Assembly (NCBI GenBank): GCA_023301785.1 | Contig: JALZUF010000226.1 | Location: 1-22,596 of the forward strand | From: Alphaproteobacteria bacterium | GTDB taxonomy: Bacteria; Pseudomonadota; Alphaproteobacteria; Micavibrionales; Micavibrionaceae | Length of the DNA: 22,596 bases | Reading direction: 5' to 3' | In this document: positions 7,852 through 15,444 of the stretch, one piece after another | How positions within the stretch are numbered: position 1 is the stretch's first letter | How the letters are laid out: every line of letters starts with the position of its first letter | Translations under genes and position numbers: made by a program | The notes under the pieces: model-generated | Told to the model about the DNA's origin: nothing | Seen by the model: the letters and a program-made list of their open reading frames with translations, nothing else | The model's database searches: none

Positions 7852-8859
7852 ATGAACAAGTATTTGATAACCGGAGGTACGGGCAGCTTTGGTAAAACCA
7901 TGCTATCGAACCTGTTACAAAACAGTTCAAATTCCGTAGTTGTCTTGAGTAGAGATGAAGAAAAGCAAGACGCCCTTCGTAACATTTTGCGTAATGAGCG
8001 AGTTAGCTTTCGGATAGGCGACATTCGTGACAGAGCAAGTGTTGATGACGCGATGCGAGGAGTTGACTATGTTTTTCACGCAGCGGCTTTGAAACAGGTC
8101 CCTTCATGTGAATTCTTCCCTATGCAGGCCGTTGCAACAAACATAGCTGGTTCAGAAAATGTTATCCGCTCCGCGGTGGCGAATCATGTAAAAAGTGTTG
8201 TTTGCTTGTCAACAGACAAAGCCGTTTTCCCGGTAAATTCCATGGGCATCTCAAAAGCAATGATGGAAAAGCTTGCGCAAGCGGCGGCTCGTGAGCTTGG
8301 GCAAGAAGGCACAACAACTGTCAATTGTGTCCGTTACGGAAATGTTATGTGCTCGCGTGGATCGGTGATTCCGCTTTTTATGAATCAAATCAAATCTGGC
8401 AATCCTGTAACATTAACTGTGCCGTCGATGAGTCGGTTCCTAATGCCACTGCGAGAATCTGTTTCACTAGTCAACTTTGCTTTTGAGAATGGCAGGCAAG
8501 GCGATCTATTCATTATGAAGGCAAAGTCCTCTACGATGGCCGATTTGTTGCAGGCAGTTAAAAACATAATGAGTGCTCCAGAACACTCGGTAGAAGTAAT
8601 CGGATGGAGACATGGCGAAAAGCTGTATGAAACCCTTGCTAGCTCGCAAGAGCTGGGCTCAGCAGAGGATTTAGGGGACTACTGGCGGTTACAAACAGAC
8701 CTTAGAGGGCTCGACTACAAGCCGTTTTTCAGTGAGGGCGATGAAAAAATCGAAGCGATCGATGACTTCCACTCTCATAACGCAGAACGCATGAGTGTTG
8801 CTGAGATAGAGTCCTTGTTATTGACCCTGCCAGAAGTGCAGGCTTTTCTAAATACGTAA
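7852..8859 (+). CDS. capE: UDP-GlcNAc 4,6-dehydratase/5-epimerase (CapE/FnlA/WbjB)
   Basis: This 335-aa extended short-chain dehydrogenase makes the first step of UDP-L-FucNAc synthesis: inverting 4,6-dehydration (and epimerisation) of UDP-GlcNAc to the 4-keto-6-deoxy-L-sugar. The NAD(P) loop is TGGTGSFG (7-14). Further landmarks are GDIRD (56-60), HAAALKQVP (76-84), STDKA (120-124) and the active-site segment MGISKAMMEK (131-140). In that segment Met131 replaces the usual Tyr of Y-x3-K, with Lys135 kept, as I recall for CapE/WbjB-type enzymes. The start is ATG 7852; an upstream in-frame ATG at 7786 would add 22 residues before the Rossmann fold and is unlikely. It is followed by capF and capG, the complete pathway. 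Confidence 0.92.
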   Translation: MNKYLITGGTGSFGKTMLSNLLQNSSNSVVVLSRDEEKQDALRNILRNERVSFRIGDIRDRASVDDAMRGVDYVFHAAALKQVPSCEFFPMQAVATNIAGSENVIRSAVANHVKSVVCLSTDKAVFPVNSMGISKAMMEKLAQAAARELGQEGTTTVNCVRYGNVMCSRGSVIPLFMNQIKSGNPVTLTVPSMSRFLMPLRESVSLVNFAFENGRQGDLFIMKAKSSTMADLLQAVKNIMSAPEHSVEVIGWRHGEKLYETLASSQELGSAEDLGDYWRLQTDLRGLDYKPFFSEGDEKIEAIDDFHSHNAERMSVAEIESLLLTLPEVQAFLNT

Positions 8860-8871
8860 GGATGAAGACAC

Positions 8872-10035
8872 TTGACTGTTGAAACCAAAACAGTACTCGT
8901 CACTGGCGCGGGGGGGTTGCTCGGATTCCATGTGAGAGCTCTGCTACTTGCTAAAAATGGTGAACGAAAGTTCCAAAAGCAACCGCCTGCGTACAATATT
9001 CGCACGGCCAATACTGCCGAATTTTCCGATGCTCAGTGTCTATCAAGCTTGGTAGAAGGCTGCGATGTTGTTTTGCATCTGGCGGGCGTCAATAGAGCGC
9101 AACCTGAGGTCGTTGAAAGAGCTAACGAAGCTATCGGTCAGCAGCTGACCGATGCCTTATCAAGCACTACTTCCAAAGCGCATGTGGTTTTTGCGAACAC
9201 GACGCATGCAGCTAGTGACACGCCGTATGGTCGTGGAAAATCAGCTTGCCGTGACATCATTTACAATTGGGCTAAGTCGAGTAAGGGCACCTTTACTGAC
9301 GTAATTCTCCCTCACCTATTCGGAGAGAAAGGTATCGCGAACTACAATACCGTAACAGCGACACTTTGTGAGCATGCACTAAATGGGACCGAGCCAGAAA
9401 TTCATGAAGGAGCTCAAATTGAATTACTACATGCGGGCGATGCTGCGGAAATAATGCTTGAAGCAGGTTTGAAACCTGAGGGCGATACAATAAGAGCTCG
9501 GGGAGTGCCAATTACTGTCCAAGAATTGTACAGCCGTATTTTGTCTTTCAAAAAACACATACAGAGCGATTTGTTTCCTGATTTTTCTAGCAAGCTTGTT
9601 CTTCAGCTTTACAATACTTATCGTTTCGCAGCATTTTCAGAAAATTCGCGGACGGAACTTTTGTTAAAAGAAGATGCACGAGGGGAGTTATTTGAAGCCT
9701 CCAGAGGGGGGGGGGGCGGTCAAACCTTCCTTTCTTGGACGAAGGCCGGGGTTGAGCGTGGGAATCATTTTCATAGACGAAAGGTTGAGCGTTTTGTAGT
9801 TGTGGAGGGACAAGCAGATATAAAGCTTCGTTGTGTTTTCGATGATAAGGTATTCACGTTTTCCGTATCTGGAGATCATCCGGTCGCAGTGGATATCCCC
9901 ACTCTTTTTTCACATAGCATAATAAATGTAGGAGAAAAGCCGCTACTTACCTTGTTTTGGGCGCATGAGATTTTCGACCCAAACGACACAGATACATTTT
10001 TGCATTTTGTAAACCAGGCAGCGCTGAATTCATGA
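8872..10035 (+). CDS. capF: UDP-4-keto-6-deoxy-sugar reductase CapF (FnlB/WbjC), with cupin domain
   Basis: This 387-aa protein has two domains. The N-terminal reductase has TGAGGLLG (11-18) and Y119-x3-K123 in YGRGK. The C-terminal cupin (about 265-385) has GGQTFLSW and RGNHFHRRKVERF (296-308), whose histidines bind metal in CapF. It catalyses the second and third conversions towards UDP-2-acetamido-2,6-dideoxy-L-talose, substrate of CapG. The start is TTG at 8872 with AAGGA nine bases upstream; the ATG at 8862 is in another frame and stops at once. The codons for Gly279-283 are a run of eleven G followed by C, in the loop just before the cupin core. A change of one base there would remove the cupin domain. 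Confidence 0.92.
   Translation: MTVETKTVLVTGAGGLLGFHVRALLLAKNGERKFQKQPPAYNIRTANTAEFSDAQCLSSLVEGCDVVLHLAGVNRAQPEVVERANEAIGQQLTDALSSTTSKAHVVFANTTHAASDTPYGRGKSACRDIIYNWAKSSKGTFTDVILPHLFGEKGIANYNTVTATLCEHALNGTEPEIHEGAQIELLHAGDAAEIMLEAGLKPEGDTIRARGVPITVQELYSRILSFKKHIQSDLFPDFSSKLVLQLYNTYRFAAFSENSRTELLLKEDARGELFEASRGGGGGQTFLSWTKAGVERGNHFHRRKVERFVVVEGQADIKLRCVFDDKVFTFSVSGDHPVAVDIPTLFSHSIINVGEKPLLTLFWAHEIFDPNDTDTFLHFVNQAALNS
9706..9716 (+). repeat. poly-G tract (G11) inside capF
   Basis: Eleven consecutive G encode part of a five-glycine run just before the cupin domain of CapF. Homopolymers of this length are prone to slipped-strand errors, during replication or during sequencing. As written the frame is open through the stop at 10035. 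Confidence 0.9.
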
Positions 10036-11183
10036 ATAGAAACCTCAAGGTTCTGACGATTGTAGGGACCAGGCCGGAGATTATTCGGCTAAGTCGTGTT
10101 ATGGCTCGGCTAGACGAAGTCTGCACGCATGTAATCGTTCACACAGGTCAAAACCATGATTACCAGTTGAACGGTGTTTTTTTTGAAGATCTTGCTGTCC
10201 GTGAGCCAGATCATTTTTTGGGTGTGGATACAAGCTCGCTTGGCAGCTGCGTAGGCGGTATCCTTGTAGAAGTTGAAAAAGTTTTACTTGCCGAGAAACC
10301 CAATGCAGTGCTAATCCTTGGGGATACTAATTCGGCAATTTCAGCCTACATGGCGCGTCGGTTGAAAATTCCGGTGTATCACATGGAAGCTGGAAATCGT
10401 TGTTTTGACAGAAACGTACCGGAAGAAACCAACAGAAGAATGGTGGATCATATCTCCGATTTCAACTTGGTCTATTCTGAGCATGCTAGGCGCAATCTTC
10501 TGTCTGAGGGCCTCCATCCAAGAAGGGTTTACATTACTGGCTCTCCCATGTGGGAAGTACTAAGTTATTATAGGACCGGAATAGAGCGATCGGACGTTCT
10601 TAGCAAGCTTTCATTGCAGGAACGGGGATATATACTCGCCTCGTTGCACAGGGAGGAAAATGTAGATAATCTAGAGAATCTTGCTCGATTGGTTAACGCT
10701 TTGGATGCTTTAGCTCATATTCATGATTGCAGGGTTGTGGTCAGTACTCATCCGCGCACAAGGAAGCGGCTTGATATGGTTGCCACAATAAATTCTGAAA
10801 ATAGCCGAATTCAGTGGCTCGAACCATTTGGGTTCAACGATTACAACAGATTGCAGATGTCAGCGCGTTGCGTAGTATCGGACAGCGGAACAATAGCAGA
10901 AGAGTCAAGTATGCTAGGTTTCCCGGCGGTGACTCCGAGATTTTCCATAGAGCGTCCTGAGGCAATAGATACTGGAGCGATAATGGCCTGCGGTACTGAC
11001 CCCGAGGCGATATTGCGCTGCGTGGATCTGGTGGTAAGCCAGACAGCTATTGACCCGACAACAATGAGGCCTGATGTATATTCAGTGGAAAACACTTCGG
11101 AAAGGGTGGTTCGGCTGATTGTTTCGACTGCTGGCCTGTCGAATAACTGGGACGGGATTGGGCAAATTGAGCAACGAGTATAA
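10032..11183 (+). CDS. capG: UDP-N-acetyl-L-talosamine/GlcNAc 2-epimerase (CapG/FnlC/WbjD)
   Basis: This 383-aa enzyme of the non-hydrolysing UDP-GlcNAc 2-epimerase family (WecB fold) makes the last step to UDP-L-FucNAc. Typical segments are LTIVGTRPEIIRLSRVM (8-24), HTGQNHDYQLN, LILGDTNSA, HMEAGNRCFDRNVPEETNRR and, near 285, SDSGTIAEESSMLG. The FDRNVPEE and IIRLSRVM forms are characteristic of the FnlC branch rather than of WecB. It overlaps capF by 4 bp (ATGA) and sits two bases ahead of the start of the dead PGT, so capE-capF-capG-PGT looks like the original operon order. It is cytoplasmic. Confidence 0.92.
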   Translation: MNRNLKVLTIVGTRPEIIRLSRVMARLDEVCTHVIVHTGQNHDYQLNGVFFEDLAVREPDHFLGVDTSSLGSCVGGILVEVEKVLLAEKPNAVLILGDTNSAISAYMARRLKIPVYHMEAGNRCFDRNVPEETNRRMVDHISDFNLVYSEHARRNLLSEGLHPRRVYITGSPMWEVLSYYRTGIERSDVLSKLSLQERGYILASLHREENVDNLENLARLVNALDALAHIHDCRVVVSTHPRTRKRLDMVATINSENSRIQWLEPFGFNDYNRLQMSARCVVSDSGTIAEESSMLGFPAVTPRFSIERPEAIDTGAIMACGTDPEAILRCVDLVVSQTAIDPTTMRPDVYSVENTSERVVRLIVSTAGLSNNWDGIGQIEQRV

Positions 11184-11185
11184 CC

Positions 11186-11800
11186 GTGACCAACACCCAG
11201 AAATTGTTGATTCAGAACACTTGATTTTTGTTTGTCAGCGTTTGGTATTTTGGCCTGTCATGTGTTGTTATCGCAACGTTGGACCAAGATTTTTCGGAGT
11301 TTTTAGGCCACGCAGAGCAGCACGTAACGGCACTGTATTCACCATATCTAAAGTAAAAACAATGTCTGTTTCCTGTTTAATAAGCATCACTGCAGCTACA
11401 ACTGTTGATGATGAGGTATATATTACTTGTAGTGGGCGGGCCATGCACAAGGTGAAATTGGATCAGCTTCCGCAATTTTGGAATGTGTTTGTTGGTCCGA
11501 GACTAGGTGTACCTAGCTACGTGGACAAATTGTCTGGTGAACAGCGGAGAATACTTAAACTGAGGCGCGGAATTATAGAGCCAACAAGCATTTAGTACCC
11601 CTGATGAGGAGCAATTACTCAGTGCGCAAGTTGGCGCTGAACATCGCAACGGTGCGATAATCTGTCGGAGTTAGGGTAACAGAAATTTCAAGTACCTAGA
11701 GAATTGTTCTGTTTTTAACGGCATAAATCACATTCCAAACATACTACGCTCAGATCTCATACCAAAGGATTTAACCGGTATCAAGTTATGTCGAATGTGA
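11186..11800 (+). pseudogene. full-length pseudogene of a monotopic phosphoglycosyl transferase (PGT copy 1)
   Basis: This relic aligns end to end with the two intact PGTs at 12807 and 15441. It starts at GTG 11186 with VTNTQK (VTLTQK in copy 3). In a shifted frame it continues with FWPV, GVFRPRRAARNG and KVKTM. It then has KLDQLPQFWNV, where the catalytic Asp-Glu pair of active PGTs is Asp-Gln, and a deletion of about six residues before VGPR. After a second frameshift near 11590 it continues with PDEEQLL and on to NILRSDLIPKDL. There is an in-frame TAG at 11672-11674. Loss of the catalytic Glu, two frameshifts, a deletion and a stop make it non-functional. It sits two bases after capG, where an active priming enzyme would be expected. 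Confidence 0.85.
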
Positions 11801-11868
11801 ACTCCAAGCCAGTGTTGATGCTATCGGGAGCACGCTCATGGGAGTTACCTCAAGTGCGCTTATTTTGA
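11788..11868 (+). pseudogene. possible N-terminal relic of a sulfotransferase
   Basis: A 26-codon frame beginning at ATG 11788 and overlapping the end of the dead PGT reads MSNVNSKPVLMLSGARS. This resembles the start of the intact sulfotransferase at 13839 (QPVVIIGAGRSG), where the GxGRSG loop binds PAPS. The frame then stops at 11866-11868. The match covers only about a dozen positions, so it may be chance, but its position after a PGT parallels module 2. Confidence 0.25.
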
Positions 11869-12188
11869 GTCAGTCAAAGATTTTGGTAGCTTTAGATCGA
11901 ACGGAGAGCGTGCCATTCGCCTGATGGCGGCTCGTACCGCATCCATGAATCCATTGAGCGGGCCGGATGAAAAAGGACCACCAAAAAACGTGATAAGTCG
12001 TTACAAGCATGAACGTCACACGAACCCAGGCGTGCTGATCTGCGGGTCAAGCCGATGATGTCGAGACTTTGTAGATGAGCTCCGCAATCAGCCATGGAAT
12101 GCTTGCGGCGACAAACATTCAGAGATGCATATGGCTGAGTTAAAGTGAGCTGAACAAAATACTCAACAAGGTCATCTGGATCTGCAAG
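11869..12188. other. non-coding or decayed DNA
   Basis: I find no convincing gene on either strand. Short frames exist on both strands (for example 11892-12095 on the minus strand) but resemble nothing known to me, and no terminator or clear promoter is visible. Its setting between two gene relics suggests decayed coding sequence. Confidence 0.4.
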
Positions 12189-12641
12189 GTGGCTTCATCA
12201 ACTTCTGACAAATACACAAATGGAAGCAGCTGTTCTATGACTGTCGCTGAAATCCACCGAATCCCTATGTGGCAACTACCCGACTTTGAACTTTCCGCCG
12301 ATCAGGAGTTTACACCAATAGATTCTCAAATAACAGTTTGTGCTTTCAGCGCGCAGAACCTGGACTTAAGTTTCAATAGTGGTGGCGATGTAGGTGCTAG
12401 GTTTTTGAGTGGGAGCTTGTTAGAACGAAGGTACGGAGTTGTCAACTGGTATGAATCGTGCGCTATCCGAAGCGGAATAACTCTCTCCTGTGCCAAGCCT
12501 GATGCCTGGAGCGTAAACTTAAAACCTGAATCGTGCTGGTTGGCAGTTCGGCACGACGCTGACACTATCATGAAAAGCAAAAATTTATTGTCACTTGCTA
12601 TTGCACAGCCGATAATCCTTTTTGGACAGACTAAAATTTGA
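12189..12641 (+). pseudogene. possible decayed DegT-type aminotransferase fragment
   Basis: The frame is open for 150 codons. Its middle part (CAIRSGITLSCAKPDAWSV then NLKPES) resembles the region of DegT/DnrJ/EryC1 aminotransferases that in the intact copy at 16392 runs from about residue 91 (VVTAGANPVFADVNADSQNI). A later KNLLSLAIAQP stretch matches KAIIVVHLAGMP in place, with a few extra residues between. The PLP lysine region and both ends of the family are missing. It could instead be an unrelated orphan gene, but a relic fits the repeated PGT-to-aminotransferase arrangement. The start is not supported by a ribosome binding site. Confidence 0.35.
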
Positions 12642-12806
12642 TGGAGCAGCGGAGTAGGGCTGTAAAAAAATCAGGCTGTCTCGATCGTCCCCAGAGTTTG
12701 CTGTATAACCTACACGTCGCATCTGCTCATTACTTTGGTAGTTGGGAAAGCGACGCTATACGACCAAATAGATGGTATTCGAGAATGTCCTCACCATTGA
12801 AATGAC

Positions 12807-13451
12807 ATGCTTTTACATCAAAAAATAATCAAGCGTCTATTCGATATTGTAATGTCTCTGCTCGGGCTCTTGTTTTTCTGGCCTGTAATTGTCGGGTGTA
12901 TCGTTATTGCAAGGATAGATACTGGGCTGTCGGGGTTGTTTGTGCAGTTGAGGGTGGGACAGTTTGGCAATCTAATCCAAATAAAGAAAATTAGAACTAT
13001 GCGGAATGTTCCCAATATGGACTCCACGGTGACGGTGTCTGGTGACAGTAGAATCACGGCAATCGGTGCTAAAATGCGCCGCTGGAAGTTAGACGAGCTT
13101 CCGCAGTTGTGGAATGTTCTGGTGGGGGATATGTCCCTCGTTGGTCCGCGGCCAGATGTTCCGGGGTATGCGGACGCACTGTCTGGCGCCGATCGGCAAA
13201 TATTGGACTTGAAGCCGGGAATAACTGGCCCTGCCACCATTAAATATCGCAACGAGGAAGAGCTACTTAGCGAAGCAATGAACGCAGAAGCATTTAACGA
13301 TACTGTTGTTTATCCAGACAAAGTACAAATAAACCTTGATTACATGCGCCATTGGTCAATATTCGTCGATATCAGGTATATTTTGATAACGCTGCGGATT
13401 GTAAAAGCCCCGCCTGACTTGACAGTCTCAATAAACAATTATGGGGATTGA
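12807..13451 (+). CDS. monotopic phosphoglycosyl transferase, PglC-like (PGT copy 2)
   Basis: This 214-aa enzyme transfers a sugar-1-phosphate from a UDP-sugar to undecaprenyl phosphate, priming repeat-unit synthesis at the inner membrane face. It has an N-terminal basic stretch and re-entrant membrane helix (about 7-36), IKKIRTM (59-65), the catalytic pair Asp96-Glu97 in KLDELPQLWNV, SLVGPRPDVPGYAD (110-123) and GITGPATIKY. It is a small PGT without the extra membrane domain of WcaJ/WbaP. The length equals that of copy 3, and the two are very similar throughout. ATG start without a strong ribosome site; an ATG at 12802 is out of frame. The specific sugar is unknown; a bacillosamine- or FucNAc-type sugar is plausible. 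Confidence 0.9.
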   Translation: MLLHQKIIKRLFDIVMSLLGLLFFWPVIVGCIVIARIDTGLSGLFVQLRVGQFGNLIQIKKIRTMRNVPNMDSTVTVSGDSRITAIGAKMRRWKLDELPQLWNVLVGDMSLVGPRPDVPGYADALSGADRQILDLKPGITGPATIKYRNEEELLSEAMNAEAFNDTVVYPDKVQINLDYMRHWSIFVDIRYILITLRIVKAPPDLTVSINNYGD

Positions 13452-13842
13452 GGTGACGGTAAGATTGCGCAGCCATCGTCTGTTTGAAAAAGCATTCTGG
13501 TTGATTTCAACGGTCGGTGTAGAAATCGTATCCACCCAGTCGGATGTTTATAAACATGCGTACTCTAGTAAGGTTCCAACCTATTTAGGATTGCGACTAC
13601 CGATACTAGCCCTCGTTGAATCTGTTTCTGCGTCAGAGGCTTCAATCGCTAAAGATAAGTTAGGGGTCGTTGCGCGACGCATGGCCAAGTACCTGCAGTC
13701 TGACTCCAACAATCGACAGCGTATCAAGGTGCACGCCGATGACAGCTCGTCAAGCGCAGCTGTTATGAGTCAATGGAATAATATGTTTGCGGAATTCATA
13801 GGCACTCAAAGTATGATCTCGAAGGAAAACAGTCATTCATGA
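13441..13842 (+). pseudogene. orphan C-terminal part of a GT4-type glycosyltransferase
   Basis: The 133-codon frame starts inside the end of PGT copy 2 and ends overlapping the sulfotransferase start by 4 bp. Its middle, YSSKVPTYLGLRLPILALVE, is the donor-binding segment of GT4 glycosyltransferases (compare SKLASYCAVGTPGIV in the gene at 2360-3517), normally found about 100 residues before the C-terminus. The whole N-terminal acceptor domain, some 250 residues, is missing, so the protein cannot work as a normal glycosyltransferase. The flanking overlaps look intact, which points to an internal deletion of a gene that once sat between PGT copy 2 and the sulfotransferase. Confidence 0.6.
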
Positions 13843-14738
13843 CTATTGAGAAAATAGCTGCACAACCTGTTGTGATAATTGGGGCTGGTCGGTCTGGGAC
13901 CAACATGCTTCGCGATGTCCTAACCCGCCTGCAAGGCGTGGATACTTGGCCATGCGACGAAATTAATTACATCTGGCGCCATGGAAACCGATACTATGAC
14001 ACCGATGAATTTTCTAGTGAACAAGCAACCCAAAGCGTTTCAAGCTTTATACGAGCTAGATTTTCATCGATTGTTCGAAAGCAAGGTTTACTGTCGTTCC
14101 CAGAGGGTGAACGCTTCATCATTGAAAAAACCTGCGCGAACTCACTCAGAGTGCCCTTTGTTGATTCAGTGTTGCCGGAGGCTAAATACATCTTTCTGGT
14201 TCGCGATGGGCGTGATGTTATTTCCTCCGCGAGAAAGCGCTGGCAGGCTCCGTTAAATATTCCGTATTTGTTGTCAAAAGCCAAGTATGTCCCCAAATCT
14301 GACCTTTTTTACTACGCAAGCCGGTACCTATTAAACCGACTGTCCAAGACAGCTAACACCGATAAGGCTTTGGCAGTCTGGGGTCCAAAGTTTGAGGGCA
14401 TGAAGGCCATGTCAGGGCAGGAGAGCTTGGAGTATGTATGTGCTAGTCAATGGGTTCGTTGCGTAGAGTCTTCCCAGTTGGCATTCGATACAATGGACGA
14501 ATCTAAAGTCATTTCCATTCGGTATGAAGAGTTCGTTGCTAAACCTGTTGCTGTATTGGAATCCATAGCGCGATTTGTTGGATTACCACATGGTGAGGAC
14601 GATTTGACGTTAGCCTGTAAAGATGTTCAAACAGGATCAGTTGGTAAAGGTCAGGCGGATCCCCTAGATCAGCGGTTATTGGATTTGATGGCACCCACTT
14701 TGAAAAGGTACGGGTATTGTGAAAATACGTCGGAATAA
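13839..14738 (+). CDS. sulfotransferase family protein (PF13469-like)
   Basis: This 299-aa PAPS-dependent sulfotransferase is the third in the locus. VVIIGAGRSGTNML (11-24) is the 5'-phosphosulfate loop and FLVRDGRDVISSARKRW (119-135) the 3'-phosphate-binding part. Near 231-236, IRYEEF precedes the C-terminal helix, as in bacterial members. It differs clearly from the two minus-strand enzymes, which have the HIxKCxGT form, so it is from another branch of the family. ATG overlaps the preceding stop by 4 bp (ATGA), so translation was coupled to the now-truncated glycosyltransferase. It is cytoplasmic; substrate unknown, probably a sugar of the repeat unit. Confidence 0.85.
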   Translation: MTIEKIAAQPVVIIGAGRSGTNMLRDVLTRLQGVDTWPCDEINYIWRHGNRYYDTDEFSSEQATQSVSSFIRARFSSIVRKQGLLSFPEGERFIIEKTCANSLRVPFVDSVLPEAKYIFLVRDGRDVISSARKRWQAPLNIPYLLSKAKYVPKSDLFYYASRYLLNRLSKTANTDKALAVWGPKFEGMKAMSGQESLEYVCASQWVRCVESSQLAFDTMDESKVISIRYEEFVAKPVAVLESIARFVGLPHGEDDLTLACKDVQTGSVGKGQADPLDQRLLDLMAPTLKRYGYCENTSE

Positions 14739-14808
14739 AGTCTGCTCGTGACTGTTGATCGCCACTACCCTCTGACATTGCTGAAAAATTAAGGAGAGAT
14801 AATTCACC

Positions 14809-15216
14809 GTGCTGAATGCAAAGGGCGTTCTGTGGGGGCACTTGGTCACGTCGGGGCATGGTCTCTCTGCCGAGACAAAACCATAACCACGGGTGGTGAA
14901 GGGGGAGGTTGCTACCGTTCGCGGCAGCGCCTGAAAGGCTCACGAGAGTTAGTTATCCCAATAGCAAATTCCCCATCCCGAATTTTTTGTTGGTGCGGCA
15001 GCGAGTGTGTCTTTAATTTTGTTAAATAACGTAAATTATTGGAGATGGCTCGAGGCTTTCAGGTTCCGTTCGGTAGTCAGATGTCGAGCGTGTTTCGGCT
15101 GTTGCTTGGGGGGGGGGGCAGTGCTGGTACTTAGCACCTCATCAACGATCTGGCATAACACGGAGGTTATTCAACGTTCCTCAACGTTATCCGAAACACC
15201 AAACTTGCTTTCATAA
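14809..15216 (+). pseudogene. scrambled fragments of a DegT aminotransferase
   Basis: Two pieces match the intact aminotransferase at 16392, in the wrong order. At 14811-14906, KGRSVGALGHVGAWSLC and DKTITTGGEGG match residues 163-194, including the PLP-binding lysine. At 15018-15050, LLNNVNYWRW matches residues 24-33 (LLSNKVNYWTG). Further along, a frame containing the second poly-G tract reads GAVLVL and may match GANPVF (residues 97-101). A ribosome-site-like TAAGGAGA at 14790-14797 precedes GTG 14809, whose GTGCTGAAT equals the first nine bases of the intact gene. This suggests an original start joined by deletion to the middle of the gene. The pieces may derive from two separate copies. 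Confidence 0.65.
15108..15118 (+). repeat. second poly-G tract (G11)
   Basis: Another run of exactly eleven G, within the aminotransferase relic. It is not in a functional gene as far as I can see. Confidence 0.9.
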
Positions 15217-15327
15217 GTTTACAAAATTATGCATCATGTAACCATTCGAACGTAGTGCTGGCGAGTATCATGCATCAGACTTCGCGAGGCATGTCGTTTC
15301 CGATGGTCAAACGTTTAAGGATTTCAA

Positions 15328-15444
15328 ATGACAAACTGGTTCTCCACCTTTTGCAATGCTTACCGAGCCAACTGCGAGCCGATCCGTGTCTTCTATGACG
15401 AATTTAGCAAGATGAAGACCGAACATTGGCAGCTTTCGCTGTGA
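15328..15444 (+). CDS. possible 38-aa leader ORF coupled to PGT copy 3
   Basis: An ATG at 15328 is preceded by TAAGGA at a spacing of six bases, and the 38-codon frame ends in a TGA that overlaps the GTG start of PGT copy 3 (GTGA). The peptide begins MTNWFSTFCNAYRANC and has no recognisable family. It could be the tail of an older gene or a short coupling ORF that lends its ribosome site to the PGT, which has none of its own. It is short enough to be chance. Confidence 0.25.
   Translation: MTNWFSTFCNAYRANCEPIRVFYDEFSKMKTEHWQLSL

Noticed and set aside
12818..13252. 144-codon minus-strand frame
   Set aside because: It is antisense to PGT copy 2, and a similar mirror frame occurs opposite copy 3 because the two genes share sequence.
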